Assembly: GCA_944381435.1 (NCBI GenBank)
Contig: CALWLD010000018.1
Span: forward strand, 1 to 47,852
Direction of reading: 5' to 3'
Origin: an uncultured Clostridia bacterium
Lineage (GTDB): Bacteria; Bacillota; Clostridia; Lachnospirales; CAG-274
DNA: 47,852 nucleotides
Shown in pieces: positions 1 through 7,960 of the stretch. Every line of letters begins with the position of its first letter. Position 1 is the stretch's first letter. Under the pieces are notes generated by a model. That model did not search any database, was not told where the DNA came from, and saw only the letters and a list, made by a program, of their open reading frames with translations. The position numbers were made by a program, and so were the translations under genes.

Positions 1-19
1 GTCGTTTAACGACTAGATT

Positions 20-48
20 ATAATATCATATTTTTTTAACCTTGTCAA
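20..48 (-). promoter_or_regulatory. Promoter P3 of a leftward tandem set
   Basis: On the minus strand a perfect -35 (TTGACA, complement of 43-48) lies 17 bp from a TATTAT -10 (complement of 20-25). It is the leftmost of three near-identical promoters and would transcribe a gene beyond position 1. Tandem consensus promoters of this kind are typical of clostridial rRNA operons. That the target is an rRNA operon is inference, because it lies outside the window. Confidence 0.7.
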
Positions 49-135
49 GAACTTTTTTCATTTTTTTGTAATTTTTTATTTTTTGTAATTTCTTGACTTT
101 TATTTGAAATCTTGTCACTTTTTAGCGACTAGATT

Positions 136-164
136 ATTTTATCACTGTTTCAAAACTTTGTCAA
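136..164 (-). promoter_or_regulatory. Promoter P2 of a leftward tandem set
   Basis: TTGACA (complement of 159-164) is separated by 17 bp from TAAAAT (complement of 136-141) on the minus strand. The segment just downstream of the -10 shares the CTAGTCG motif with P3, so the two are duplicated units rather than chance matches. Confidence 0.7.
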
Positions 165-220
165 GAACTTTTTTATTTATTTTTTTATGTTTTTGACCGC
201 TTTGTTTTAACAGCTTATTT

Positions 221-249
221 ATAATATCATATGATTTTAACTTTGTCAA
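221..249 (-). promoter_or_regulatory. Promoter P1 of a leftward tandem set
   Basis: TTGACA (complement of 244-249), a 17-bp spacer and TATTAT (complement of 221-226) on the minus strand. Spacer and -10 closely resemble those of P3 (shared ATATGATATTATAA). It sits immediately after the terminator of the ispH-rpsA gene, so it starts a new transcription unit. Confidence 0.7.
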
Positions 250-268
250 CACTTTTTTACATTTTTTA

Positions 269-308
269 GAAAAAAAGCTAGCAAAAAATTTTTTGCTAGC
301 TTTTTTTC
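269..308 (-). terminator. Perfect-palindrome terminator of the ispH-rpsA operon
   Basis: A 40-bp perfect palindrome with the core GCTAGC and flanking A/T tracts on both sides begins seven bases past the ispH-rpsA stop. Read on the minus strand it is a hairpin followed by a U-rich run, a classic intrinsic terminator. Its symmetry means it could also stop plus-strand transcription. Confidence 0.9.
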
Positions 309-314
309 TAATTT

Positions 315-2216
315 TTACTCTTCATTTTCTTCTACAGGAGTATCTAATTCTTTAATACTTAAACTAATTTTTTTGTTATCAGTATCAATTTCAGTAATTT
401 TAGCTTTAACAATTTGACCAATAGTTAAAGCTTCTTCTGCTTTAGCAATATGTTTTTGGCAAATTTGAGATATATGAACAAGAGCATCTACGCCTTCTTC
501 TAATTCAACAAAAGCACCAAAATCTACAAGACGAACAACTTTTCCTTCTACTATATCAGAAAGATGATATTTATCTTTAGCTAAAACCCAAGGATTTTTT
601 TCAGCATCTTTTAAAGAAAGAGATATTTTATTTTTATCTTTATCAACTTCTAAAACATAAACAGTAACTTTGTCCCCTTCTTTTAAAACATCGCTAACTT
701 TTTTAACTCTGCCCCAAGAAAGTTCAGATATGTGGATAAGACCATCTACACCACCTAAGTCTACAAAAGCACCAAAGTCTACAACACGGCTAACAGTGCC
801 TTCTAACTTATCGCCAACTTTAATGTTATCATAAACTTTAGCTTTAGCTTCATCTTCAATAGCTTGAGCTAAATCTTTTCTACCGGCAATTATACGACGT
901 TTAGCTTTATTAAATTCAATGATGTTAAAGTCAAGTTCTTGACCTTTAAAGCTAGATAAATCCTTCACAAATTTATTTGATATTTGAGAAGATGGCACAA
1001 AAACTCTAACGCCATTAATGTTAGCAACAAGTCCACCTTTTATTACATCAACTATTTTGCCTTTAACTATAGATTTATTATTAAATGCTTCTTCTAATTC
1101 ATCGAAACCTTTATTCATTTCTAATCTTTTTTTAGATAAAACAACGTTTCCATCGCCATCATTAACTTTTACAACAAAAACTTCTATTTCATCACCAACA
1201 GAAACTTCATTTTTTAAGTTTACATTATGGTCATTAGAAAATTCAGATTTCTCTATAACACCATCTGCTTTATATCCAAGGTTTACAAACACTTCATTAT
1301 CTGTAACTCTTATGACACTTCCTTTAACAACATTACCGCTATGTAATGTTTTAAAACTTTCGTTTAACATTTCCTCAAAAGACATATTTTCCATTTCACT
1401 CATTTTATTTAAAGCCTCCTTTATAATAGCTGGTGGTGTTGAAGCACCAGCAGTTATTCCAATTTTAACATTTTTTTGAAGAATATTCAACTGTAAATCT
1501 GAAATTCTTTCACATAAATAAGTATTTTCACAATTTTTTTTACAAATTTCGTATAATTTTTGTGTATTTGAGCTATTAACATCACCTAATATTATCATAT
1601 AGTCAACGTTTTTAGATATTTCAATAGCTTCATTTTGTCTTTCATTTGTTGCGCTACATATTGTATTATAAATTTTTATATTATCATTTTTTATAATATC
1701 TAGTAATTTTCGGAATAAAGTTGTATCAAATGTAGTCTGACAAACTAAAATATATTCCTTATCATCTTCTATATTTAGATTATTAAATTCTTCTATATTA
1801 TTAGCTATAAGAGCAGTGTTATCGCAAAATCCATTTATACCTATTATTTCAGGGTGATTTTTATTACCAATAATAATAATATTTTTACCATTTTTATAGT
1901 TTTCATCAACTATCCTGTGTATTTTTTTTACAAAAGGACAAGTGCAATCTATATACTCTATATTTTTTTGTTGTAATAAGTTATAAACAGAAGGTGGCAC
2001 GCCGTGAGAGCGTATCACAACTTTACCTTTTACATCTCTATCTAAGTTTTCTATTATTTCTACGCCTTGTTTTTCAAGGTCTTTAACAACATTTTTATTG
2101 TGTATGATAGGTCCATATGTATATATTTTGTCATTTTTAGATTTATCATACACACAATCTACTGCCAATTTTACACCAAAGCAAAATCCTGCAGATTCAG
2201 CAAGAATTATTTCCAT
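315..2216 (-). CDS. ispH-rpsA: IspH (HMBPP reductase) fused to ribosomal protein S1
   Basis: This 633-residue fusion joins two functions. Residues 1-275 are IspH (LytB), the [4Fe-4S] enzyme that makes IPP and DMAPP in the last step of the MEP isoprenoid pathway. The cluster cysteines are visible at C12, C93 and C187, with the H39, H121 and E123 (HPE) active-site residues and the AGAS motif near 256-259. Residues about 294-365, 380-448, 466-540 and 555-625 are four S1 RNA-binding domains, the last two being the canonical DFGAFV type. IspH–S1 fusions are known in Clostridia. It is the last gene of the operon, 11 bp after plsC, and ends in an acidic tail. The domain assignment is firm; whether the S1 part acts as a true ribosomal S1 in this organism is less certain. 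Confidence 0.95.
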   Translation of the reverse strand: MEIILAESAGFCFGVKLAVDCVYDKSKNDKIYTYGPIIHNKNVVKDLEKQGVEIIENLDRDVKGKVVIRSHGVPPSVYNLLQQKNIEYIDCTCPFVKKIHRIVDENYKNGKNIIIIGNKNHPEIIGINGFCDNTALIANNIEEFNNLNIEDDKEYILVCQTTFDTTLFRKLLDIIKNDNIKIYNTICSATNERQNEAIEISKNVDYMIILGDVNSSNTQKLYEICKKNCENTYLCERISDLQLNILQKNVKIGITAGASTPPAIIKEALNKMSEMENMSFEEMLNESFKTLHSGNVVKGSVIRVTDNEVFVNLGYKADGVIEKSEFSNDHNVNLKNEVSVGDEIEVFVVKVNDGDGNVVLSKKRLEMNKGFDELEEAFNNKSIVKGKIVDVIKGGLVANINGVRVFVPSSQISNKFVKDLSSFKGQELDFNIIEFNKAKRRIIAGRKDLAQAIEDEAKAKVYDNIKVGDKLEGTVSRVVDFGAFVDLGGVDGLIHISELSWGRVKKVSDVLKEGDKVTVYVLEVDKDKNKISLSLKDAEKNPWVLAKDKYHLSDIVEGKVVRLVDFGAFVELEEGVDALVHISQICQKHIAKAEEALTIGQIVKAKITEIDTDNKKISLSIKELDTPVEENEE

Positions 2217-2227
2217 ATTGTCCCTTT

Positions 2228-2818
2228 CTATTTATTTTCATCAATTAGTTTTTCTATTTCTAGCATAATTTCATCTGTCATTTGGTTTAAAAGTTCAGTT
2301 TTTGGTTTTTGTCCTTTATATTTTTCAAAAGATATAGGTTTTCCTATATTAACTATAACCCTTCCACCTTTTTCGTAATTAGCAGTTATTCCAATAGGAA
2401 CAACATCAACACCACTTTTTAGTGCAAATAGTGATACACCATTTTTAGCTTCTACGCTTTCACCTTCTTTAACTCTAGTTCCTTGGGCAAATATACCTAA
2501 AGAGCCACCATTTTTAAGGAGATTTATGCTAAATTTTAATGCATTAATATCTGTTCCTTCTCTATCAACAGGAAAAGCACAAAGCTGATGCATCCAAAAA
2601 TTTTTAAATTTAGTGTTAAAGAGTTCTTTTTTAGCAAAATAATGAATTTTCTTACCTAATATACTGCTACAAACTATAACTGGGTCAAAATTGCTAGAAT
2701 GGTTAGAGCAAAATATAAGACCTACATTTTTAGGAACGTTTTTTCTTCCTTTTACAGTAACTTTAAATTTAAGCCTTGTATATACTCTAAGAGCAAGTAT
2801 AGCAAGATAATAGAACAT
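2228..2818 (-). CDS. plsC: 1-acyl-sn-glycerol-3-phosphate acyltransferase (PlsC/LPLAT family)
   Basis: The 196-residue protein should acylate lysophosphatidic acid to phosphatidic acid at the membrane during phospholipid synthesis. The LPLAT motifs are present: NHSSNFD with catalytic H40 and D45 (HX4D), FPVDR at 82-86, and an FAQGTR block at 110-115 that binds the substrate phosphate. In the last the usual Glu of EGTR is Gln. VPIGI further on matches motif IV. The length is normal for the short bacterial members. A good ribosome site (GTAGGTG) precedes the start, and it lies between cmk and ispH-rpsA with gaps of 8 and 11 bp, so it is certainly co-transcribed. Confidence 0.9.
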   Translation of the reverse strand: MFYYLAILALRVYTRLKFKVTVKGRKNVPKNVGLIFCSNHSSNFDPVIVCSSILGKKIHYFAKKELFNTKFKNFWMHQLCAFPVDREGTDINALKFSINLLKNGGSLGIFAQGTRVKEGESVEAKNGVSLFALKSGVDVVPIGITANYEKGGRVIVNIGKPISFEKYKGQKPKTELLNQMTDEIMLEIEKLIDENK

Positions 2819-2826
2819 ATTTTCAC

Positions 2827-3861
2827 CTACTTTATATTTTCTTTTATAATTTTTATTATTTTTTCAGATACTTCATAGATAGAAAGGCTAGTTGTATTAA
2901 TAACGATAGCATCATCTGCTTTTTTAAGAGGTGCTATTTTTCTGTTTTTGTCTGCATTATCTCTATCTATTATACCTTGTCTAACGGTATCATATTCATA
3001 TTTTTCATTTTTTAAAGCTAGTTCGTTGCATCTTCTTTTAGCTCTCTCATCAATATCCGCATCTAGGTATATTTTAACATTAGCATTAGGTAGCACATTA
3101 GTTCCAATGTCTCTTCCGTCCATTATAACGTTATTTTTGCTAGCTATTTCTCTTTGCATATTAAGTAGCTTTTCTCTAACGCTAGGTATTTGAGCAATAA
3201 CAGATGCATTTTTAGCTATTTCTTGAGTTCTTATTTTTTCTGTAACATTTTCATCATTTAGGTAAATTTGTTGTATACCATTTTCAAAGTTTAAAGATAT
3301 GCTTATATTTTCAAGTTCTTTAGTAACTGTTTCTTTATCATTGCAATCAATATTATTTTTCAAGCAATGTAAAGTTATTGTTCTAAACATAGCCCCTGTA
3401 TCTACATATATAAAGCTAAGTTCTTTAGATATAATTTTAGATACGGTGCTTTTCCCAGAGCCAGCAGGCCCATCTATAGCTACGGTAAAAGATGAATTTT
3501 TTAAGCTTATATCAGGTCTTAATCTTTTAGCCTCTTTCAAATATATATGTTTTATATCTTGTTTTTTTAAATCCACATTAGCAGTAAGCATAATCCTTAT
3601 ACACATAGAAAGACTATCTTCTACATACATTTCTTGTAAACACATAATAGCACAGTCTGTTATGCCTAAATTTCTTGTAGCAATAGCAGGGTATGCCTTT
3701 GTAACATCTTTTGTTGCAGAAAATATAATGTTTATTATATCATCTTTATTTATGTTATTTTGAGTTAAAATTTCCTTTAATAAAGTTTCGGTATTAGTAA
3801 CAATATTTTCTTTAGTATTTTCTTCTATTGTTATAGCACCCCTAATAGAACAAATATTCAT
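2827..3861 (-). CDS. cmk: AroH-type chorismate mutase fused to cytidylate kinase
   Basis: This 344-residue protein joins two unrelated enzymes. Residues 1-122 match the trimeric AroH-class chorismate mutase of Bacillus subtilis: SIRGA with R7, C74 and E77 in CLQEM, R89 in CIRIM, Y107 in HIYL, and a LRPD tail. All the usual active-site residues are kept, so chorismate-to-prephenate activity is plausible. Residues 125-344 are (d)CMP kinase, with P-loop GPAGSGKST at 131-139 and the DGRDIGT motif. The kinase makes CDP/dCDP and neighbours rpsA in many bacteria. No stop or ribosome site separates the domains, so the fusion is real in this sequence. The symbol cmk covers only the C-terminal half. 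Confidence 0.9.
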   Translation of the reverse strand: MNICSIRGAITIEENTKENIVTNTETLLKEILTQNNINKDDIINIIFSATKDVTKAYPAIATRNLGITDCAIMCLQEMYVEDSLSMCIRIMLTANVDLKKQDIKHIYLKEAKRLRPDISLKNSSFTVAIDGPAGSGKSTVSKIISKELSFIYVDTGAMFRTITLHCLKNNIDCNDKETVTKELENISISLNFENGIQQIYLNDENVTEKIRTQEIAKNASVIAQIPSVREKLLNMQREIASKNNVIMDGRDIGTNVLPNANVKIYLDADIDERAKRRCNELALKNEKYEYDTVRQGIIDRDNADKNRKIAPLKKADDAIVINTTSLSIYEVSEKIIKIIKENIK

Positions 3862-3870
3862 AAATTTCTC

Positions 3871-5097
3871 CTAACTATTTACACTATTTCCAGCCAAATA
3901 TCCTGTAGCAAAGGCAATTTGTAAGTTAAATCCGCCAGTATAGCTATCTACATCTATAACTTCGCCTGCAAAGTATAAATTATCAATTATTTTAGATTTC
4001 ATTGTGCTTGGGTCTATTTCATCTACACATATACCACCGCTAGTAACAACAGCTTCGTTGTATCCATTATCCCCTGTAATGGTAATAGATAATTTTTTTA
4101 TTAAGTTACAAAGTTTTTTTCGTTCATCTTTTGTAATAGAATTAACCTTTTTGTTTTCATCAATGTTAGATAATTTTATAATAACAGGTATGATTTTTTG
4201 CGGAAGAAGTTCATCTAGGCTATTTTTGAAGGATTTATTTATAAATTTTTCAAAATCACGAAGTATTCTGTTATCAAGTTCTTTATCTGTAAGAGCTGGT
4301 TTCAAATCTATATAGCCTGTTATTTTATGAGAATTATATTTACCAATCAAGCTACGACTGCCCTTTAAAACCAAAGGGCCTGTAATTCCAAAATGAGTAA
4401 ACATCATTTCACCAAAATTTTTATAAACATTTTTATCGTCAATAAATATATTAAGCTCTACATTTTTAAGGCTAAGCCCCTGTAAATCTTTGCACCATTC
4501 TTCTTTAAGCTTAAGAGGTACAAGGGAAGGATAAAGCTTGGTAACTTTATGTCCTAATTTTTTAGCAAATTTATAACCATCGCCATCACTTCCTGTAACT
4601 GGGTAAGATAGCCCACCTGTTGCAATAATTACCGTATCAACATTTATAGGCTGTCCATTTACAATAACTTTTGTTATTTTATTATTTTCGGTTATAAGCT
4701 GTTCCACCTTAGAGTTCAACCTTATATCAACGTTGTTGTTTTCCATAAATCTAACAAGAGCCTTAACAATATCGCTAGATTTCTCAGACACAGGGAAAAC
4801 TCTGTTACCTCTTTCAACCTTAACTTTAACGCCTAAATCTTCAAAAAATTGCATAGTGGCATAGCTATCAAATGTATAAAAAGCGCTATATAAGAAATAA
4901 GGATTTCCAGGGGTATTTTGTATAAGCTCTTCCACATCACAGGCGTTTGTAACATTGCACCTGCCTTTACCAGTTATAAAGAGCTTTTTCCCAAGCTTAT
5001 TATTTTTTTCAAAAAGTATAACATTGTTATTTTTAGCGGCAAAGCCACTAGCTATCATACCAGCAGGGCCACCGCCTATTACTATTATATTTTTCAT
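3871..5097 (-). CDS. HI0933-family NAD(P)/FAD-dependent oxidoreductase
   Basis: This 408-residue flavoprotein has an N-terminal dinucleotide fold (GGGPAG at 8-13) and the family hallmark GKGRCNVTN at 43-51. It also has a TGG segment near the middle and a C-terminal FAGEVIDVDSYTGG block that closes the FAD site. The family (HI0933/YhiN, including BaiN) contains flavoproteins of poorly defined substrate. Members often lie next to cmk/plsC/ispH in Clostridia, as here. It is separated by 9 bp from both neighbours and is part of the operon. I would not assign a bile-acid role from sequence alone. Confidence 0.88.
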   Translation of the reverse strand: MKNIIVIGGGPAGMIASGFAAKNNNVILFEKNNKLGKKLFITGKGRCNVTNACDVEELIQNTPGNPYFLYSAFYTFDSYATMQFFEDLGVKVKVERGNRVFPVSEKSSDIVKALVRFMENNNVDIRLNSKVEQLITENNKITKVIVNGQPINVDTVIIATGGLSYPVTGSDGDGYKFAKKLGHKVTKLYPSLVPLKLKEEWCKDLQGLSLKNVELNIFIDDKNVYKNFGEMMFTHFGITGPLVLKGSRSLIGKYNSHKITGYIDLKPALTDKELDNRILRDFEKFINKSFKNSLDELLPQKIIPVIIKLSNIDENKKVNSITKDERKKLCNLIKKLSITITGDNGYNEAVVTSGGICVDEIDPSTMKSKIIDNLYFAGEVIDVDSYTGGFNLQIAFATGYLAGNSVNS

Positions 5098-5105
5098 ATT
5101 TTCAC

Positions 5106-5996
5106 CTAAAAGAAGTTTTTACTAGGCTTATATCCATAAACCTGATATTCGCTCCATATATTTTCTAGCTTTTCAAGAGTAGTTATCATTTCGTCTTTTT
5201 TTGCAACACTAATAGCTACAAGCAAAGCATTTATAACGCTTAAAGGAGCAATTAAAGAATCAATAAAGGATATCATATCGCTTCTAGCAATAAGGCTGTT
5301 AGTTGCAAAGTTAACAAGAGGAGAATATTTGCTGTCTGTTATAGCAATAGTAGTAGCGTTTTTAGAGAAAGCATATTCCATAGATTTTATAGTTCTTCTT
5401 GAATATCTAGGGAAACTAATACCTATCAAAACGTCATCTTCTTCTATTCTAAATATCTGTTCAAATATTTCTGTAGCGGTAGAAGAATTTACATATACAA
5501 CGTTATCTATCATAAGGTTAAGATAAAATGCTAAAAAAGAAGATAAGGAGTTAGCGCTTCTAACACCTATTATATACACTTTTTTAGCATTTAATATTTT
5601 TTCTACACATTGCTCAAAGCTTTTTTTATCTATGGTAGATAAGGTAGATTTTATACGCTCTGCATCTTTTTCTAAAATGTTAGTAAGCACATCTTTATTG
5701 CTTTTAGATATCTGCTCTGCAGATACACGCATTCTTTGAGGAGCAGTTAGCTTGGTTTTTATAAGAGCCTCTAGCTCTGTTTGCATTTTAGGGTATCCAT
5801 CAAAGCCCATTTCTATAGCAAACCTAACAACGGTTGATTCGCTAACGCCAGATACCTCCCCTAGCCTAGACGCTGTCATAAAAGCAGCCTCATCATAATG
5901 CTCTAGTATAAAAGATGCCAGTTTTCTTTGTCCTTTGCTTAAAGTAGGCATCTTTTCACTTATTTTATAAAGTAAATCTTCTTCAAACATAGCCAT
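5106..5996 (-). CDS. MurR/RpiR-family transcriptional regulator
   Basis: A 296-residue repressor/activator of the RpiR type. Residues 1-77 form the helix-turn-helix domain (VSGVSESTVVRFA recognition segment). About 125-255 form a SIS domain that normally senses a phosphosugar (VYIIGVRSANSLSS, GISFPRYSRRT). It is the first gene of the housekeeping operon. The ribosome site AAAGGAT is followed by two in-frame ATGs six bases apart (5996 and 5990), so the start is ambiguous by two residues. What it regulates is not shown; the duplicated promoter module upstream could be its own target. Confidence 0.88.
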   Translation of the reverse strand: MAMFEEDLLYKISEKMPTLSKGQRKLASFILEHYDEAAFMTASRLGEVSGVSESTVVRFAIEMGFDGYPKMQTELEALIKTKLTAPQRMRVSAEQISKSNKDVLTNILEKDAERIKSTLSTIDKKSFEQCVEKILNAKKVYIIGVRSANSLSSFLAFYLNLMIDNVVYVNSSTATEIFEQIFRIEEDDVLIGISFPRYSRRTIKSMEYAFSKNATTIAITDSKYSPLVNFATNSLIARSDMISFIDSLIAPLSVINALLVAISVAKKDEMITTLEKLENIWSEYQVYGYKPSKNFF

Positions 5997-6023
5997 ATAT
6001 CCTTTAAAATTGTATTTTAATAA

Positions 6024-6053
6024 ATATTAACATATAAATGATGTATATGTCAA
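6024..6053 (-). promoter_or_regulatory. Proximal promoter of the rpiR-to-ispH operon
   Basis: On the minus strand TTGACA (complement of 6048-6053) lies 18 bp from TAATAT (complement of 6024-6029), with a TGn extended -10. It is about 30 bp upstream of the regulator start codon. A near-copy occurs at 6421-6450. Confidence 0.75.
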
Positions 6054-6266
6054 TAGGTGGTACATTTAAAACAAGGTTAAGCCTATAAATATAAAAACCT
6101 TATAATAAAGTCATAAGAAGTTAAAAAGAAATGTTCATTAAATATATTTTTGTTAATTTATATGGTATTAGTTTTTAATTATTAATATTGGTAATAACCT
6201 GTAAATATCACTTGTTTTTATTGTTATATATTTATTATATTTTATAAAATCTTTGAAATAAAATTA

Positions 6267-6399
6267 GGCTCTTTGTCAATAGTTGTGGCGAATTTTTTTA
6301 AATTCATCAATATTAACAAAGAGCCCAAGTGATTAAAAATTTTTACTTGTTAAATTTTACCATATAAATCTACTAATTTTATAATTGGTAGATTTTTTT
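6267..6399 (+). other. Three-hairpin cluster ending in a terminator (ISL3-end/MITE-like remnant or small RNA)
   Basis: Inside the 530-bp gap between rpiR and the transposase three hairpins follow one another. The first (6267-6325) has GGCTCTTTGT arms resembling ISL3-type inverted repeats. The second (6326-6349) has CAAGT/ACTTG arms with an A5T5 core. The third (6366-6395) has AAATCTAC/GTAGATTT arms followed by a T run, a plus-strand intrinsic terminator. No open frame of note lies here. It may be a collapsed insertion-sequence end pair or a short plus-strand RNA; the data do not decide. The rest of 6060-6265 is AT-rich sequence in which I see nothing specific. Confidence 0.5.
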
Positions 6400-6420
6400 A
6401 CGTTCATTTTAGTTACATAA

Positions 6421-6450
6421 ATATTAACATATAAATAGTTGTTTTGTCAA
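6421..6450 (-). promoter_or_regulatory. Second copy of the operon promoter module
   Basis: TTGACA (complement of 6445-6450), an 18-bp spacer and TAATAT (complement of 6421-6426). The flanks, the extended -10 and the CCTATTGACA context match the proximal promoter at 6024-6053, while the middle of the spacer differs. It would read leftward through the hairpin cluster toward rpiR. Confidence 0.6.
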
Positions 6451-6463
6451 TAGGCACACAAAT

Positions 6464-6499
6464 AAAGCTAATTTTAGTCTATTTTTTAAAATTAGCTTT
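6464..6499 (-). terminator. Hairpin downstream of the transposase
   Basis: Perfect 13-bp arms AAAGCTAATTTTA / TAAAATTAGCTTT with a 10-nt loop lie 30 bp past the transposase stop. The U run after the stem is weak on the minus strand, so termination there is likely but not certain. Confidence 0.55.
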
Positions 6500-6528
6500 T
6501 AGTATTGTTTATACATCTATTATTAGTT

Positions 6529-7737
6529 TTATTTTAAATTTACTACTAGCTTTTGATTTTTATTTGAAAAAATATGCAATATTCTATTTCTAAATCTTCT
6601 AAAGTTTTGATAACCATAAGCATTTCTTTTCAGTACCTTTATCTTATTGTTACAACCCTCTACAAATCCATTTGTATATGGTAATTCAACAGAGTTTAAT
6701 ATACCCTTACTCCAGTTTATCATTGTATTAGCGCACTTTTCAAATTGTTTTAATCCACTTGATTGAGCATACATTATCCATTCAGACAACATTTTTCTTG
6801 CTTCTTTTCTATCATCTAAATCTAAAAGTTTTAAAAATTCTTCCTTTAAATTATGAGCAGTTCTTATATTATCTGATTTATAAAGCATAATATTCACTTG
6901 TGTCTTTTCTTCATCTGTTAAAAACTCAAATCTTTTAGTTAATAGGCTCTTTGAACGCTTAAAGTATTTTCTATAAGTTTTATAAAACTTCTTTTGCTCT
7001 TCTTTTCTAACACCTTCAAAAGCCCATATTATTTGTCTAGTCCAGTGATATTTATCAACTATAAATGTTGCTTCTTTAAAAAATGTTTCACATATATCCC
7101 TATAGGGTTTCCACATATCACTCACAAAATATTTAATATTTTTTCTTTTTTTGCCTTTAAAATAAAATATTAAATCATTATATTTTCTAGTTGGTAAAAT
7201 ATCTAATACTTGCTTTGTTTTAGGGTCTGCTATTATACAATTATACTTTTCTCCATCTGTGTTACCTTTAAATTCATCAATAGCTATTGCTTCTATATTT
7301 TCTAAATCTGCTTCAGGATATTGAATTTTATCAAACACTCTAATGACAGTATTTACTGATATATTACACTCTTTAGCTACACTTGTAAATGAATGTGAAG
7401 TTCTTAACTTTTCTAATATTTCAAAAAATAACCTTTTAGTCATTCTTTGATTCTTATTTAAAATTGGATTATCTTCTTGAAATACTTTGCCACACTTACA
7501 TTTATATCTACGTTTTTTTAGTATTAAATATGTAGTTTTTCCAAAAACATTTAAATCTTTTAACCTTTGTATATAATAGTCTTGCACCCTATTTACCCTA
7601 CTACTACATCTAGGACATATATGCTCTTTTCTTTTTATACTTATATATACTTCTATACAATGATTTTTATTTACTACATTTTCTATTAAAACGTCTTCTA
7701 AGTCTATTAAACTTTCTATAACTACCTTCTCTAACAT
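6529..7737 (-). CDS. ISL3-family transposase
   Basis: This 402-residue DDE transposase starts best at the ATG at 7737, which has a GAGGAG site seven bases upstream; an ATG 15 bases earlier overlaps that site. The N-terminal zinc-binding part has CPRC (C46, C49 counting from the earlier ATG) and a KCKC pair. A helix-turn-helix region follows (SVAKECNISVNTVIRVF). Then come the catalytic D159 (AIDEFKG), D212 (SDMWKPY) and the final acidic residue in GFVEGCNNKIK. The frame is intact and of full length, so the enzyme may be active. I could not define a matched pair of terminal inverted repeats around it, although an ISL3-like end pair lies just outside at 6267-6325. Confidence 0.88.
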   Translation of the reverse strand: MLEKVVIESLIDLEDVLIENVVNKNHCIEVYISIKRKEHICPRCSSRVNRVQDYYIQRLKDLNVFGKTTYLILKKRRYKCKCGKVFQEDNPILNKNQRMTKRLFFEILEKLRTSHSFTSVAKECNISVNTVIRVFDKIQYPEADLENIEAIAIDEFKGNTDGEKYNCIIADPKTKQVLDILPTRKYNDLIFYFKGKKRKNIKYFVSDMWKPYRDICETFFKEATFIVDKYHWTRQIIWAFEGVRKEEQKKFYKTYRKYFKRSKSLLTKRFEFLTDEEKTQVNIMLYKSDNIRTAHNLKEEFLKLLDLDDRKEARKMLSEWIMYAQSSGLKQFEKCANTMINWSKGILNSVELPYTNGFVEGCNNKIKVLKRNAYGYQNFRRFRNRILHIFSNKNQKLVVNLK

Positions 7738-7754
7738 AAAAATACTCCTCATAT

Positions 7755-7841
7755 AACTATTTATAATAATATTTTAGCATATATTGGTTATAAATAGTTG
7801 TATTTTAATGTATTTTATACGTTTTTTTAGTAGTTTTTCAA
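7755..7841 (-). promoter_or_regulatory. Transposase promoter and inverted-repeat leader
   Basis: On the minus strand TTGAAA (complement of 7836-7841), a 16-bp spacer and TATAAA (complement of 7814-7819) make a plausible promoter. The leader then carries a perfect 12-bp inverted repeat, AACTATTTATAA at 7755-7766 and its complement at 7788-7799. One arm sits only a few bases before the ribosome site (7744-7749), so folding could hide it and limit transposase translation. Confidence 0.5.
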
Positions 7842-7857
7842 TTTCTTTTTTTGCCTT

Positions 7858-7917
7858 AAATTTTTCAACTTAAAATGTGGCTAATTCTTTGGCCAAGCAT
7901 TTTAAGTTGAAAAATTT
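7858..7917 (-). other. Conserved-loop hairpin, copy 1
   Basis: Twenty-base arms (7858-7877 and 7898-7917, perfect) carry a small apical stem TGGC/GCCA around the loop TAATTCTTTG. The apical 18 bases and the preceding T-rich TGCCTTAAA flank are identical in a second hairpin at 13843-13896. The long arms differ in sequence between copies but stay complementary. It lies 44 bp beyond the S-layer protein stop. A terminator role is possible, but there is no clear U run. Confidence 0.6.
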
Positions 7918-7960
7918 TGAAAAATAAAATGGTTTTATTATAAGTCAAAAAATAAAATAA

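Noticed and set aside
1018..1479. Plus-strand frame opposite ispH-rpsA
   Set aside because: It is antisense to well-conserved S1 domains and lacks translation signals.
6000..7960. Attachment site or integrase gene marking the element's left end
   Set aside because: No tyrosine or serine recombinase and no tRNA 3' end could be found; the direct repeats here are explained by promoter duplication or IS sequence.
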